A stretch of 64,000 bases of DNA from an uncultured Roseibium sp. (GCF_947494555.1 NZ_CANLVF010000001.1:806001-870000); one strand, 5' to 3'; positions 24,479-35,159 are shown, numbered from the stretch's first letter. Notes: generated by a model not told the origin, from the letters alone. Program-made: numbers and translations.

Positions 24479-27400
24479 TTATGGGGCGCCCCAGCCTCCA
24501 GCCGTTGGTGTCACGACCGTGACAGCTTCGCCTGGTTCAAGGACGGTCTGGTCGCATCCGCTTAGGACCTCCACGGATCCATCGAGGCGGCGCACTTCGG
24601 TGCGACCGAGTTCGCCATCACTGCCGCCTGAAAGACCTTTTGGATTGAGCGTCCGGTGAGAAGAGAGGATCGCGCAATCCATTTTCTCCAGGAACCTGAC
24701 GGTACGTCTCGTGCCATCGCCGGCAGACCACTTGCCCTTACCGCCAGAGTTTTTTCTGATGTGGAAGTCTTCCAGCAGCACCGGAAAGCGGAATTCCAGG
24801 ACTTCCGGATCCGTAAGGCGGGAGTTTGTCATGTGCGTGTGTACACCGTCTGTGCCCCTGAAGCCGGGTCCTGCCGGTGAGCCCGAGCAGATTGTTTCGT
24901 AGTATTGATAGGTGTCGTTCCCGAAGGTCAGGTTATTCATTGTGCCCTGGGCGTTCGCCATCGCCCCGAGCGCTGCAAACACCGCGTTGGTAACATGCTG
25001 CGAGGTTTCCACGTTACCTGCAACAACGGCGGCCGGGTAAGACGGCCTGAGCATGCAATCGTCCGGTATCACAATGTGGATTGGCTTGAGGCAACCCGCG
25101 TTCATGGGAATGTCGCCTTCGACCATGACCCGGAAACAATAGAGGATCGCCGCCCGTGTGACCGGTTCCGGCGCATTGAAGTTGTTCGGCTGGACAGGCG
25201 AGGTGCCCGTAAAGTCCACCGTAGCTTCACGCTTTGTCTTGTCGACAGTGATTTTAACGTGGATTGTCGAGCCTTGATCCGTCGGGTAAGCGTATTCGGA
25301 ATCCTTGAGCGCCTCGATGACACGGCGAACGCTTTCTTCCGCATTGTCCTGAACGTGACGCATATATGCCTGCACCACGTCGAGCCCGAAATGGGCCACC
25401 ATTTTTCTTAGTTCCTGAATGCCTTTTTCATTGGCGGCAATCTGTGCGGACAGATCGGCGACATTTTGATGTGGATTGCGGGCAGGGTACGGATGGTCGG
25501 TCAAAAGCTCTATCAGTTCTTCTTCGCAGAACCGGCCTTCGTCAACGATTTTGAAGTTGTCGAAAAGCACCCCTTCCTCATCCACATTGGTGGCGCGGGG
25601 CGTCATGGAACCAGGAGCCGATCCGCCGACATCGGCGTGGTGACCACGCGAGGCTGACCAGAAGAGAATGTCTTTGCCCTCGTCATCAAAGACCGGCGAC
25701 ACGACGGTGATATCAGGCAAATGCGTGCCCCCGTTATAGGGTGCGTTCAGTGCAAAGACGTCGCCCGGTTTGATCTTTCCCTTGTTGAGCTTGATGATCG
25801 TCTCCACTGACCTGTCCATCGATCCAAGGTGGACCGGCATATGGGGGGCGTTGGCAACCAGGGCTCCATTTGCGTCGAACACAGCACAGGAAAAGTCGAG
25901 GCGTTCTTTGATGTTGACCGAGTAGGCGGTGTTCTGCAGCGTGACACCCATCTGTTCCGCGATGGACATGAACAGATTGTTGAACACTTCCAGCATGACC
26001 GGGTCGGCGTGGGTGCCGATCGCACCAGCGCGTTTGAGCGGTACGATCCGGTTCAGGATGACGTGGTCCTTTGCATTGATCTCGGCCTGCCATCCATCTT
26101 CCACCGCGATGGTCGCATGCGATTCGATGATCACCGCGGGGCCGGCAACCTTCATCCCGGGCCTTAGCGCTTCTCGCTTGTAGATGCTGGCGTCGTGCCA
26201 CGTTCCTTCCGAATAGATTCGGGTTGAGGTGACAGCGGATGCCTTGTCCGTAAAGAGAGCGAGATCCGGCTCCACGAGGCCGGCACCCCCGCCTGCGGTT
26301 TCCACTTCAAGCGCCTCAACGACAATCGGTTTGTTTTCGTATGCAAAGCCGAACTGCTTCTTGTGAGCGTCTTCGAAAGCCGCCCGCATTGTTTCAACGC
26401 TCTCGAGATGGATCGGCAACGGTGTGTCGGTTCCGTCATAGCGCAAATGCGCAATGGCGACCGTCCTGCGCGCATCAGCCTCAATTTTCTGCTGTTCGAG
26501 CTCTGCCTCAGTGACCGCCGCCAATTGATCCTTGAGGGCAAGGAGTTCCGGCATCAGAGCTTCGTCCAGAACCTTGACGACTGCCTGTTGCCTGTCTGCC
26601 CGAATGTCGGCAAGCCCCATGCCATAGGCCGAGAGAATGCCTGAGAACGGGTGCAGAATGACAGTTTTCATGCCGAGGCTGTCGGCGACGCGGCATCCGG
26701 TCTGCCCCCCCGCACCGCCAAAACAGGTTAAGGCGTATTCGGTCACATCATAGCCACGCTGCACAGAAATTTTCTTGATCGCGTTTGCCATGTTTTCGAC
26801 GGCGATCTTCAAGAAACCGTCGGCAACTTCTTCAGGGGAGCGTCCATCGCCGATTTCATGGGCAAGGTCAGCAAACTTCTGGCGGACAACGTCGCCATCG
26901 AGCGGCTGGTCCTGGTCCGGGCCGAAGATTTTCGGAAAGAATTCCGGAGCGAGTTTGCCGGTCATCAGATTGGCGTCGGTCACGGTGAGCGGGCCTCCGC
27001 GCCGGTAACAGGCCGGCCCGGGGTTCGCGCCGGCAGAGTCAGGGCCGGCCTGGAAACGGCCGTCCGTGTAGTGAAGGACCGATCCGCCGCCTGCCGCAAC
27101 CGTATGGATCATCATCATGGGCGCGCGCATGCGGACACCGGCAACTTCTGTTTCGAACGCGCGCTCATACTCACCATCGAAGTGGCACACATCGGTCGAC
27201 GTTCCGCCCATGTCGAAGCCGATGATCTTTTCGAATCCGGCCATGCGGGACGTTTCCACGGCTCCAACGACACCACCGGCCGGACCGGAGAGGATAGCAT
27301 CTTTGCCTTGAAACAGATCGGCAGCCGTCAAACCTCCCGAGGACTGCATGAACATCAGCCTTGGACCCGCACCCAACTCTTCCTGAACCTGGTCGACGTA

Positions 27401-28063
27401 GCGGCGCAGTATCGGCGAAAGGTAAGCATCGACGATTGTGGTGTCGCCGCGGCCGACGAGCTTCATAAGAGGCGAAACTTCGTGTGAGACCGAAATCTGC
27501 GGGAACCCGATATCCTCAGCGATCGTCTTCAGTGCCTGCTCGTGTGCCGGATAGGCATAGGAATGCATCAGGACAATTGCGATGGAGCGAATTCCGTCAT
27601 CCCACGCGGCTTGCATCATGCCACGCGCATCAGTTTCCTGAAGGGCAATCTCTACGGTGCCGTCAGCCCGGACGCGCTCGGGAATTTCATGAACGCTTTC
27701 GTAGAGAAGCTCCGGTTTGATGATTTCCTTGGCGAAAATTTTCGGACGCGCCTGGTAGCCGATTTCCAGCGCATCCCGAAAACCCTTGGTGATGAAAAGT
27801 GCCGTGCGTTCGCCCTTGCGTTCAAGCAGTGCGTTGGTCGCAACGGTCGTTCCCATCTTCACGGTTGCGATTTTTTCCGACGGAATGGATTGGCCGCGCT
27901 CGACATCAAGAATTTCGCGTATCCCCTGAATGGCAGCATCCCGATAGGCTTCCGGATTTTCCGACAGGACCTTGTGCGGGTGGAGCGTACCGTCGGGTGC
28001 GCGCCCGACAATATCCGTGAAGGTGCCGCCACGGTCGATCCAAAAATCCCACTTCGACGTCAT
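24479..28063 (-). CDS. Fused hydantoinase A/B family protein (5-oxoprolinase type)
   Basis: 1194 residues from ATG 28063 (GAGGGG site eight bases upstream); full length for ATP-dependent 5-oxoprolinase. Residues ~1-680 are the HyuA half: [19 protein letters not shown] at the start, [32 protein letters not shown]. Residues ~710-1190 are the HyuB half: [50 protein letters not shown]. The family hydrolyses cyclic imides or lactams such as 5-oxoproline or hydantoins with ATP in the cytoplasm. The fused form favours 5-oxoprolinase, but substrate is not certain. Single-gene unit with terminator; a perfect 22-bp palindrome lies 83 bases upstream. Confidence 0.9.
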   Translation of the reverse strand: MTSKWDFWIDRGGTFTDIVGRAPDGTLHPHKVLSENPEAYRDAAIQGIREILDVERGQSIPSEKIATVKMGTTVATNALLERKGERTALFITKGFRDALEIGYQARPKIFAKEIIKPELLYESVHEIPERVRADGTVEIALQETDARGMMQAAWDDGIRSIAIVLMHSYAYPAHEQALKTIAEDIGFPQISVSHEVSPLMKLVGRGDTTIVDAYLSPILRRYVDQVQEELGAGPRLMFMQSSGGLTAADLFQGKDAILSGPAGGVVGAVETSRMAGFEKIIGFDMGGTSTDVCHFDGEYERAFETEVAGVRMRAPMMMIHTVAAGGGSVLHYTDGRFQAGPDSAGANPGPACYRRGGPLTVTDANLMTGKLAPEFFPKIFGPDQDQPLDGDVVRQKFADLAHEIGDGRSPEEVADGFLKIAVENMANAIKKISVQRGYDVTEYALTCFGGAGGQTGCRVADSLGMKTVILHPFSGILSAYGMGLADIRADRQQAVVKVLDEALMPELLALKDQLAAVTEAELEQQKIEADARRTVAIAHLRYDGTDTPLPIHLESVETMRAAFEDAHKKQFGFAYENKPIVVEALEVETAGGGAGLVEPDLALFTDKASAVTSTRIYSEGTWHDASIYKREALRPGMKVAGPAVIIESHATIAVEDGWQAEINAKDHVILNRIVPLKRAGAIGTHADPVMLEVFNNLFMSIAEQMGVTLQNTAYSVNIKERLDFSCAVFDANGALVANAPHMPVHLGSMDRSVETIIKLNKGKIKPGDVFALNAPYNGGTHLPDITVVSPVFDDEGKDILFWSASRGHHADVGGSAPGSMTPRATNVDEEGVLFDNFKIVDEGRFCEEELIELLTDHPYPARNPHQNVADLSAQIAANEKGIQELRKMVAHFGLDVVQAYMRHVQDNAEESVRRVIEALKDSEYAYPTDQGSTIHVKITVDKTKREATVDFTGTSPVQPNNFNAPEPVTRAAILYCFRVMVEGDIPMNAGCLKPIHIVIPDDCMLRPSYPAAVVAGNVETSQHVTNAVFAALGAMANAQGTMNNLTFGNDTYQYYETICSGSPAGPGFRGTDGVHTHMTNSRLTDPEVLEFRFPVLLEDFHIRKNSGGKGKWSAGDGTRRTVRFLEKMDCAILSSHRTLNPKGLSGGSDGELGRTEVRRLDGSVEVLSGCDQTVLEPGEAVTVVTPTAGGWGAP

Positions 28064-28145
28064 GTGTTTCCCCTCTTCAGCCACAAAAATGAACGCAATT
28101 TTCCAGGGCGCCAATCTTGTTTAACGCCTTCCTCAATCCAACATT

Positions 28146-28167
28146 GACATTTTATCGATAAAATGTC
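28146..28167. promoter_or_regulatory. Perfect 22-bp palindromic operator candidate
   Basis: Half-site GACATTTTATC (28146-28156) followed immediately by its exact complement (28157-28167), centre ATCGAT. It is 83 bases before the 5-oxoprolinase-type start, in promoter position, and 78 bases past the end of the glycosyltransferase gene. The form suits a dimeric GntR- or RpiR-type repressor; no such regulator is adjacent. Confidence 0.65.
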
Positions 28168-28244
28168 GATGAAAAAGTTTCGTAACGCCCGTGCCGTCCA
28201 GAAAACGCTGTCTCTCTGGAGGACAAAGCGAATGATTTGAGGTG

Positions 28245-29714
28245 TCAGTTCTGTTGTGCAGCGTCGGATCTCAGGAGCGTCAGGCCGCTTGCTCCCCATC
28301 CAAACGCCTTTGCGGCGGTTTCGTTTTTGCCATCGAAGAATAGCTTTTTTGCCGCTGCAGTTTCTTCTTCGTTGCTGTGAACAAGCAACAGCCACGTCTT
28401 TCCAGCATGTTCTGATTTTGTGAGAGCGCTCAGGTCCTCGACGTTTTCCACCGCCTCGAATTGGTTTTCGCCGCGCAGGTAGTAAGACAGAACGGGAGCC
28501 GAAAAGCCTTTGTAGAGAAGCAATTTGTCCTCGGGCGCGCGGTTTTCCTCAAGGAATGCTGCGATTGTGCGCCATTCAGGCCGGATCTTGTTGGTCAGCG
28601 TAAAGTTCAGCTGCGGAAACGTGAGATAAAGCGCAGCACCGACGAGCGCGACAGACGCTATTCGCGGGGCCTGGCGAGTTGCACCCATCGCCGCAAGCAC
28701 GATAAGTCCAGGCCAGGCGGCAATAAGATATCGGTCAAACAGTATCGGTTGAAGCAGGACGGAATAAAGATAGGCGAGCAGCAGCGGCCCTATGGAATAG
28801 GCGAGGCATACCAGGACCGCTTGTTTGCTCGTTGGCGGGGTGGACTGCTTTGAAATCGGTTTGAAAAATGCAAGCGCGGCACCTGTCAGGGCAAGGCCGA
28901 CAAGCAGCCAGAACAGCATGAGTGAGCTGGAAAGACCAAAAACCAGTGTCTCAAGAAACTGCAGGTTCGGGTAAGCGATCCAGAAACCTTCGTCTGCGAC
29001 CGATCGGGCGCGCTCAAATAGAAGATAGAGCCAGGGCAGAAAGAGCGCAGTGCTGATGCCCATGGCGAGCGATGCGACAAATGCATTGGACTTGAGCGGC
29101 TTTCGAGTTCTGTGGATCTCAAAAAGCGCCACCGTCCCGCAAACAGCACCGGCGCTTGCAAATCCAAACAGCGCATAAATGTGACTGTAGAGAAAACAGG
29201 CCCCTGTGAAAACGAGCGTGGTAAACCAGAAAACGGACGGCCTTTGCAACACTTTCAAGACAGCCAACAAGAACGCAAGGCCGCATGCCGCCAGCAGTGC
29301 GTACATGCGCGCTTCGGTCGAATACCAAATGTGAAGTGGCGAAATGGCAAGCAGGGCCGCCGCAAGCAAGCCGGCTTCTCGTCCTTGAAGTTGCTTGCCA
29401 ATGAGATAAACCAGCCAGACAGAGAGCAGACCAAGCGAAGCAGAAGGCAGTCTCAGCGCTGTTTCACTGTCTCCAAGGACGGGCATCGTCAACCACAAGA
29501 CAATGTTGTGCAGAGGTGGATAGTTATCCGAGGCAACCAGCGTCAGAAGCTCGGTGATGGATCCATTCGACTGGCTCCAGGACACGGCTTCGTCGTACCA
29601 CAGGCTCGTGCGATCAAGATTGTGAAAACGCAGAACGGCCGCTATCAACAAAATAGCTGTGAGCAGGATGGCAGTGGCAATGTTTTTCGGAAAATGTTTT
29701 TCTGCGCGCTGCAC
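28245..29714 (-). CDS. GT39-type (PMT-like) membrane glycosyltransferase
   Basis: 489 residues from GTG 29714 with AAGGA about ten bases upstream. Polytopic membrane protein with about ten helices. The first periplasmic loop carries HNLDRTSLWYDEAVSWS, whose Asp-Glu (DEA) is the acidic catalytic motif of GT-C enzymes, followed by NYPPLHNIVLW. A later YSTEARMYALLAA stretch is typical of family 39. It would transfer a sugar from a polyprenyl-phosphate donor to a lipid or protein on the periplasmic side; the acceptor is unknown. It is divergent from the MarR-type regulator. Confidence 0.85.
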   Translation of the reverse strand: MQRAEKHFPKNIATAILLTAILLIAAVLRFHNLDRTSLWYDEAVSWSQSNGSITELLTLVASDNYPPLHNIVLWLTMPVLGDSETALRLPSASLGLLSVWLVYLIGKQLQGREAGLLAAALLAISPLHIWYSTEARMYALLAACGLAFLLAVLKVLQRPSVFWFTTLVFTGACFLYSHIYALFGFASAGAVCGTVALFEIHRTRKPLKSNAFVASLAMGISTALFLPWLYLLFERARSVADEGFWIAYPNLQFLETLVFGLSSSLMLFWLLVGLALTGAALAFFKPISKQSTPPTSKQAVLVCLAYSIGPLLLAYLYSVLLQPILFDRYLIAAWPGLIVLAAMGATRQAPRIASVALVGAALYLTFPQLNFTLTNKIRPEWRTIAAFLEENRAPEDKLLLYKGFSAPVLSYYLRGENQFEAVENVEDLSALTKSEHAGKTWLLLVHSNEEETAAAKKLFFDGKNETAAKAFGWGASGLTLLRSDAAQQN

Positions 29715-29825
29715 GCCAGCTTGTCCTTCAAGTTTACGAGGCAGTGAACGCTAGACAATCCGGACGCTTGATGGAAGTACATCTTTTATGGAGCCGGAGT
29801 TTATCTGTTCATCGCTAAGTGATTG

Positions 29826-30410
29826 ATGCTTTTCGATGTTACCCAATCCGAGGTGAAACGCTTGAGTGAGAAATCAACCCCCAAACCCACCGCGGATGCC
29901 AATGCTGGAATCGGTCCTGTCGTATCGGCTGCGCACCTTGCATCCGGTGCAATGCCGGCCCTTTCGGAAATAGAGTTTGCCGTCACAATGATGGTCAACG
30001 CCTATCATCGCTGGATGGTGCGCTGTATGGCGGCGAGTGGATCCGAGGGGCTCGGGCCGTTGGATGTACTTGTCTTGCATTCGGTCAACCACAGGGATCG
30101 GGCAAAAACGCTCTCCGACATCTGCCTGGTCCTGAACATCGAAGATACCCACACGGTGACTTACGCATTGAAAAAGCTGGAGAAGGCCGGACTCATAAGG
30201 TCCGGTCGCCGGGGCAAGGAAAAAACCGCGGAGATTACGCCGTCGGGTGAAAAGGCCTGCCTTGAATACAAACATCTGCGCGAAGCCTTGTTGGTTGAGC
30301 CGATGAAGGCTTTGGGCCTCGATGAAAAGGAACTTTCGCGTCTGGCCGCAACATTGAGGCTGGTCTCCGGAAATTACGATCAGGCTGCACGGGCGGCGGC
30401 GGCAATGTAG
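29826..30410 (+). CDS. MarR-type winged-helix regulator
   Basis: 194 residues. The N-terminal ~45 residues are low-complexity (Ala/Pro rich). From ~50 to 180 there is a winged-helix domain with ALSEIEFAVTMMVNAYHRWMVR, GPLDVLVLHSVNHRDRAKTLSDIC (recognition helices, NIEDTHTVTYALKKLEKAGLI) and the wing SGRRGKEKTAEITPSGEKA. It resembles predicted MarR-like regulators of Alphaproteobacteria. It is the first gene of a same-strand run leading to arsR but is separated from it by 66 bases holding the ArsR operator. Target unknown; the divergent glycosyltransferase gene is a candidate. Confidence 0.78.
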   Translation: MLFDVTQSEVKRLSEKSTPKPTADANAGIGPVVSAAHLASGAMPALSEIEFAVTMMVNAYHRWMVRCMAASGSEGLGPLDVLVLHSVNHRDRAKTLSDICLVLNIEDTHTVTYALKKLEKAGLIRSGRRGKEKTAEITPSGEKACLEYKHLREALLVEPMKALGLDEKELSRLAATLRLVSGNYDQAARAAAAM

Positions 30411-30448
30411 GTGCTTTGATGCCATGGTGCGTTTCTTGTGCATTGCAA

Positions 30449-30468
30449 ACTACAAAATTTCTTGTAGT
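30449..30468 (+). promoter_or_regulatory. ArsR operator
   Basis: Inverted repeat ACTACAA (30449-30455) / TTGTAGT (30462-30468) with six bases between, a 20-bp near-perfect palindrome nine bases upstream of the arsR start. Position and form are those of ArsR/SmtB operators, so the arsRCH operon is likely repressed here and induced by As(III). Confidence 0.7.
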
Positions 30469-30476
30469 ATCGAAAT

Positions 30477-30833
30477 ATGGAACAAGAAACTGCAGTATCC
30501 GCGTTGGGAGCGCTTGCGCAGGATGACCGGCTGGCGGCATTCCGGCTACTTGTAAGCTACGGCCCGCTGGGCCTGCCCTCCGGTGTCATCGCGGACAAGC
30601 TAAGTGTCCAGCCGACGCGGATGTCCTTTCATCTGACAACATTGGAGCGTGCGGGACTGCTGACCGCCCAAAGGGAAGGCAGGCATATCCGGTACGCGGT
30701 TGATTACGGGCAAATGAAAAATCTGCTGACCTTCCTGATGGAGGACTGTTGCGGCGGCAATCCCGTTATTTGCGGCTTTTCTGAAAAAGATACGACCAAC
30801 TTACCAAGTCCTGAAAATTCGAGAAAATCATGA
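30477..30833 (+). CDS. arsR: ArsR-type arsenic-responsive repressor
   Basis: 118 residues. The winged helix-turn-helix (~8-78) includes LAQDDRLAAFRLL, QPTRMSFHLTTLERAGLL and the wing REGRHIRYAV. A C-terminal cluster Cys91-Cys92-...-Cys99 (EDCCGGNPVICGF) resembles the C-terminal As(III) site of the Acidithiobacillus-type ArsR, not the CVC site of the E. coli type. It would dissociate from its operator on binding As(III). Its stop overlaps the arsC start (ATGA), so the genes are translationally coupled. Confidence 0.88.
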   Translation: MEQETAVSALGALAQDDRLAAFRLLVSYGPLGLPSGVIADKLSVQPTRMSFHLTTLERAGLLTAQREGRHIRYAVDYGQMKNLLTFLMEDCCGGNPVICGFSEKDTTNLPSPENSRKS

Positions 30834-31243
30834 CAATCACGATCTATCACAATCCGAAATGCGGCACGTCCCGAAACACGCTCGCAATGATCCGCGAGGC
30901 TGGTGTTGAACCCGATGTTGTCGAATATCTGAAAACGCCACCCAGTCGGGAACGGCTTGTTGAACTGATTTCGCTCATGGACATTTCTGTCCGCGATCTG
31001 TTGCGCCAGAAGGGAACACCATATGATGAACTTCAGCTTGCCGAGGACAAATGGACGGACAACGAGCTCATCGATTTCATGATGGAACATCCGATCCTGA
31101 TCAATCGGCCGATCGTTGTCAGCGACAAGGGTGTCCGTCTTTGCCGGCCTTCTGAAAAGGTGATGGATCTGCTGCCGGGAGACATCGGCTCATTCACAAA
31201 AGAAGACGGGCAGGTGGTGGTGTCCGGGGTTTCTAATGACTGA
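30830..31243 (+). CDS. arsC: Glutaredoxin-coupled arsenate reductase
   Basis: 137 residues, the length of the E. coli R773-type ArsC. The catalytic Cys11 sits in [10 protein letters not shown], and the conserved [19 protein letters not shown] segment supplies the arsenate-binding arginines. It reduces As(V) to As(III) with glutathione and glutaredoxin in the cytoplasm. Overlaps arsR upstream and arsH downstream (8 bases). Confidence 0.95.
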   Translation: MTITIYHNPKCGTSRNTLAMIREAGVEPDVVEYLKTPPSRERLVELISLMDISVRDLLRQKGTPYDELQLAEDKWTDNELIDFMMEHPILINRPIVVSDKGVRLCRPSEKVMDLLPGDIGSFTKEDGQVVVSGVSND

Positions 31244-31976
31244 TCCTGGAATGCAGTTTTCTGACCTTCCGAACGTTTCCCGCGAGGACATTTCGAACGT
31301 TTCAGAAACCCAATTAGCCAATGCCGAACCAATCACCCACGCGCCCCGCGTGCTGCTGCTTTACGGATCCTTACGGGAACGCTCATATAGCCGTTTTCTG
31401 GCATTCGAGGCCGAACGGCTCCTCAAGGCGTACGGTGCAGAAACGAGGGTTTTCAATCCATCCGGGTTGCCGTTGCCAGACGACGCGGACGCAAGTCATC
31501 CCAAAGTCACGGAGTTGCGTGATCTGTGTGCCTGGTCGGAAGCCCATGTCTGGTGTTCTCCGGAGCGCCATGGAGCGATGACAGGTGTGATGAAGTCGCA
31601 AATTGACTGGATACCTTTGAGCACCGGTGCAATCCGGCCGACACAAGGCAAGACACTTGCTTTGCTGCAGGTTTCAGGCGGCTCGCAATCCTTCAATGCG
31701 GTCAACCAGATGCGTGTTCTTGGCAGATGGATGCGTATGGTGACGATCCCAAACCAGTCTTCGGTTCCCAAAGCCTACCTGGAGTTTGACGATGAGGGCA
31801 GAATGAAGCCGTCACCGCTCTATGACCGGGTCGTGGATGTCGTCGAGGAATTGGTGAAGTTCACGCTCATGGTGCGTGGCCGTTCGGACTATCTGGTCGA
31901 CCGGTATTCGGAGCGCAAGGCTACCCGGGAAAAGAATAGCGCCGCGTCGTTAGCAGCTCGGGATGCGGTTGCCTGA
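31236..31976 (+). CDS. arsH: ArsH organoarsenical/NADPH-FMN oxidoreductase
   Basis: 246 residues, flavodoxin-like fold of Ars[22 protein letters not shown] (FMN phosphate loop), [23 protein letters not shown], and [21 protein letters not shown] are hallmark segments. ArsH oxidises trivalent methyl- or aromatic arsenicals and acts as a quinone/H2O2-forming flavoprotein. Last gene of the arsRCH operon. No Acr3 or ArsB efflux gene is linked here, so extrusion must be encoded elsewhere or be absent. Confidence 0.93.
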   Translation: MTDPGMQFSDLPNVSREDISNVSETQLANAEPITHAPRVLLLYGSLRERSYSRFLAFEAERLLKAYGAETRVFNPSGLPLPDDADASHPKVTELRDLCAWSEAHVWCSPERHGAMTGVMKSQIDWIPLSTGAIRPTQGKTLALLQVSGGSQSFNAVNQMRVLGRWMRMVTIPNQSSVPKAYLEFDDEGRMKPSPLYDRVVDVVEELVKFTLMVRGRSDYLVDRYSERKATREKNSAASLAARDAVA

Positions 31977-32028
31977 ACATAGCGAACTGAAAAGCGCCGC
32001 ATCCCACGGCGTAATTTCGTGCTGTCGG

Positions 32029-34200
32029 TCAGCTTGTAACGCTACCGGCTTTTTCGTCGGACGACGGTTGAGCTGAAGCAAGCGTGGCGAATTGCGCAAG
32101 CTTTGGTGAAAGCTTGATCTTGGGTTTCTGTGTTCCTTGCCCGCGTTTTTGCGGGAACCAGAAACCGCCCGACGTGTTCTGCGGAAACACTGGGTAAGCG
32201 GCCTCATGCCGTTCAACTTTGTCCGGTTTACCGAACATGTACCCTTGTACGAGGTCGCAACCGGCAGCACTCAGAAGGATGGCCTGTTCTTCCGTCTCTA
32301 CGCCTTCAGCCGTAATCGTGACGTTCAACGACCGGCCCAGTCCGACGATAGATGTCACGATCGCGTCGGTACCGGAATCCTTGCCGAGATTTTGAACAAA
32401 GGTCTGGTCGATCTTGATTTTGTCGAAAGGGAATAGGCTCAGATAACTGAGTGAAGAGTATCCCGTGCCGAAATCGTCCATCGCGATCGAAACGCCCATG
32501 TCGTGTATTTGCCGGAGCGTTTCAATCACGGCGTCGGTGTTTGAGATCAGGAGGCTCTCGGTAATCTCGATCTCAAGACGGCTTGGATCCAGTCCGGAGT
32601 TCTGCAGGGCCTGGGCGACACGTTTTTGCGTCTCGCCGGCAACGAACTGAGCTGCTGAAACGTTGACGGCAACGCAGCGGCTTTGATCTTCCCAGAGCAT
32701 TGCCTCGCGGCATGCGTTGTTCAGAACCCACGTACCAATGTCGTCGATCAGGCCGCAGTCCTCCGCTATCGGTATGAAGAGATCCGGTCTGATTTCACCC
32801 TTGGCAGGATGTTCCCAGCGCACGAGGGCCTCGTAGCCGCGCAAAGCGCCGTCACGCAAGGTATACTGGGGCTGGTACACCAGCTTGAACTGGTCAAGCT
32901 TGAGCGCTTTGACCAACCCGTTTTCGACTTCCTTGCGTTTCTGTGCTTCCGCGTCCAGACCCGGCGTGTACCAGGAGAAAGTTGAACGTCCGCTGTGCTT
33001 GGCGTTGTAAAGTGCAAGGTCGGCGCAATGCAGAAGCCTGGAAACGCGCCATGATCCGTCCGTCGCGCGCGCAAGCCCGATGGAAAGGGACAGCTTAATT
33101 TCTCTTCCGTCGATGATACAGGGGGAAGTCGTCGCGGCAATCATGTCTGCTGCAAGTCTTGTCATGCGCGCCGGATCGGAGACGGATGTGAGCAGCACAG
33201 CAAATTCGTCCCCCGAAAGGCGTGCCACCAGGTGTTTATGGAACACGGTTTGCAGCCGCTCGCCGACGATCTGCAGAAAGACATCGCCTATTCCGTGGCC
33301 ATGCGTATCGTTGATTTCCTTGAATTTGTCGACGTCAATCAGCATTACGCCAACATTTGATGCTTTTGCCTGCGCGTGGCGGAGTGCCCCCGCCAGACGA
33401 GCATTGAAAACGGCGCGATTAGGCAAGCCCGTCAACGTGTCATGATGGGCAAGGTATTGAATGTTGCTGTTGGTTCGAACTTGATCGTAGAACCTCATCC
33501 AAAGCAGGATTGCGGCGAACGCAAATGAAATAAGGCACAGCACGCTGATCGAGGCGCTGATTGACCAGATCAATCCGGACAGGCTTTCGAGAATTTCTGA
33601 TTGCGTGACAAGCAATACCGCGCTGGGCGCAAATGCTTCCGACGGACCCGGATTGTAGACAACAACGGCAGTCGTTCCAAAGGCACCGAACCATGTCATG
33701 TCGGGAATGACCGACAGCGGTTTTTTCGAATTGAACGCGGCCCAGGCATGATTCAATGCTCGAACCGAAGAAATCTTGTTTGTCGAAAGCCAATCGATTT
33801 CCGCGAAGGCTGGCAGACTCGAATCTTGCTCGACAGCAGTTACAGGAAACACGACTTCTGTATCGAGGATCATGGAGTCCGCGTACTTGTGCTTCAGGAC
33901 AGCATGAAGCTTGACCATCATTTCGGGCGAGACGGCCGGAGCGGCATTGGACGTGAGGGGCAGCGTCAGGCGCAATCCCTGGAGCGTGCTTTCAGGCCCG
34001 TTGACCTTCGGAATGGCGTAGGAATTCAGAATATCCTGGATGCCGGCTTGCTGATGCACGTAATCCTGTTCAAGCGCACCGACCAGCAACCAGTGTGTCA
34101 GCAGGCGATTGCTCACATAAACGCCAAGCGCCAGTATCAGAACCAGCGTCATCGAAATGAAGAATATGACAATGTTGCTTCTTACGAGTGGGAGCGCCAT
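32029..34200 (-). CDS. GGDEF-EAL cyclic-di-GMP protein
   Basis: 723 residues. TM1 (~8-30), a periplasmic sensor region (~35-210), TM2 (~215-238), GGDEF domain (~255-415) and EAL domain (~430-680). The cyclase motif reads SGDEF (RLSGDEFAVL), a variant often still active, and the preceding DVDKFKEINDTHGHGIGD is intact. The phosphodiesterase side looks complete: YEALVRWEHP, the Asn in AVNVSAAQF, EIEITES, DDFGTGYSSLSYL, KIDQTFVQNL and AEGVET. It probably makes and/or degrades c-di-GMP at the inner membrane. A Pro/Lys-rich tail of ~45 residues follows. Convergent with arsH. Confidence 0.9.
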   Translation of the reverse strand: MALPLVRSNIVIFFISMTLVLILALGVYVSNRLLTHWLLVGALEQDYVHQQAGIQDILNSYAIPKVNGPESTLQGLRLTLPLTSNAAPAVSPEMMVKLHAVLKHKYADSMILDTEVVFPVTAVEQDSSLPAFAEIDWLSTNKISSVRALNHAWAAFNSKKPLSVIPDMTWFGAFGTTAVVVYNPGPSEAFAPSAVLLVTQSEILESLSGLIWSISASISVLCLISFAFAAILLWMRFYDQVRTNSNIQYLAHHDTLTGLPNRAVFNARLAGALRHAQAKASNVGVMLIDVDKFKEINDTHGHGIGDVFLQIVGERLQTVFHKHLVARLSGDEFAVLLTSVSDPARMTRLAADMIAATTSPCIIDGREIKLSLSIGLARATDGSWRVSRLLHCADLALYNAKHSGRSTFSWYTPGLDAEAQKRKEVENGLVKALKLDQFKLVYQPQYTLRDGALRGYEALVRWEHPAKGEIRPDLFIPIAEDCGLIDDIGTWVLNNACREAMLWEDQSRCVAVNVSAAQFVAGETQKRVAQALQNSGLDPSRLEIEITESLLISNTDAVIETLRQIHDMGVSIAMDDFGTGYSSLSYLSLFPFDKIKIDQTFVQNLGKDSGTDAIVTSIVGLGRSLNVTITAEGVETEEQAILLSAAGCDLVQGYMFGKPDKVERHEAAYPVFPQNTSGGFWFPQKRGQGTQKPKIKLSPKLAQFATLASAQPSSDEKAGSVTS

Positions 34201-34466
34201 CCGGCTCGGTACCGTTCATCAAACACGTGTCTTACGATCCTAAGCAGAAATCCTTTAACCATCATGAATATCGGGAAATTCTGCAATGCCTTTGTGATCG
34301 ACGTTCCGCTAAGTAAAAATCGGACGTAGTTTCAGGAAAGTGTGTTTCATGAGGGCCCGGTTCTAGTCAAAAGTAGTGACTGCCGATAAGAGTCTTTGGA
34401 GACTTCGATTCGCCTTGAACCCTTGAAGCGAACCGAAACGGGTTTTGGTCACGGCGGGAGCTTTTA

Positions 34467-35159
34467 TTGAGCGTCTGGAGTAGCATCGGCAGTATTGTCA
34501 GCGCGATCGGATCGGGCGGCGCGCAGATGGTCGACAGGCTTGTCCAACTCGTTCTGGCACGACCGGAAGGGACGCGCACCGTCGGTTTCACCGTGGCGAT
34601 GATTGCCCTGTCGGCAAAGATGGCGAAAGCGGACGGCGTTGTCACGACCGATGAAATTCTGGCATTTCGCGACCTTTTTGAAGTTCCTCCCAATGAAGAA
34701 CGGAACGTCGCCAGGCTTTTCAATCTGGCACAGGAAGACGTTGCCGGATTTGAGGTTTATGCCAAGAAACTGGCAGACCTCTTCCCATATGACCGGAAAA
34801 CGCTTCTCGATATCCTCGACGGTCTGTTTCACATTGCCAAAGCTGACGGGGTCGTTCACGAGAGCGAAATTGGCTATCTTTCGAGAGTGGCTGCGGTATT
34901 CGGGCTGGATGACCGGGAGTTTTCAAAAGTTCTGGCAAGGCATGTGCGAAGCGATGGAAATCCTTATGAAGTTCTCGGGATGGGTCCGGAGGCGAGTGAT
35001 TCAGACCTGAAGGCTCAATACAGGCGTGAAGTCCAGGAAACACATCCTGACCGGCTGATTGCCAGAGGAGTACCGGAAGAGTTCGTGCGAATCGCGAACG
35101 ACCGGTTGGCGACACTCAATGATGCCTGGGCCAAGATCTGCGCGGAAAGAGGCATATGA
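34467..35159 (+). CDS. TerB-like domain with C-terminal J domain (DjlA-like)
   Basis: 230 residues from TTG 34467, supported by GGGAG seven bases upstream. Residues ~35-150 form a TerB-like all-helical metal-binding domain with two acidic repeats (MAKADGVVTTDEI and IAKADGVVHESEI). Residues ~165-230 are a J domain, PYEVLGMGPEASDSDLKAQYRREVQETHPDRL in consecutive parts, with the HPD motif that stimulates Hsp70 ATPase. It matches the DjlA arrangement without the N-terminal membrane anchor. Its stop overlaps the amidase start by four bases (ATGA), so the two are translated together. Confidence 0.85.
   Translation: MSVWSSIGSIVSAIGSGGAQMVDRLVQLVLARPEGTRTVGFTVAMIALSAKMAKADGVVTTDEILAFRDLFEVPPNEERNVARLFNLAQEDVAGFEVYAKKLADLFPYDRKTLLDILDGLFHIAKADGVVHESEIGYLSRVAAVFGLDDREFSKVLARHVRSDGNPYEVLGMGPEASDSDLKAQYRREVQETHPDRLIARGVPEEFVRIANDRLATLNDAWAKICAERGI

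Noticed and set aside
26858-27487. Plus-strand frames opposite the 5-oxoprolinase gene
   Set aside because: Antisense shadow of a well-conserved protein; composition not protein-like.
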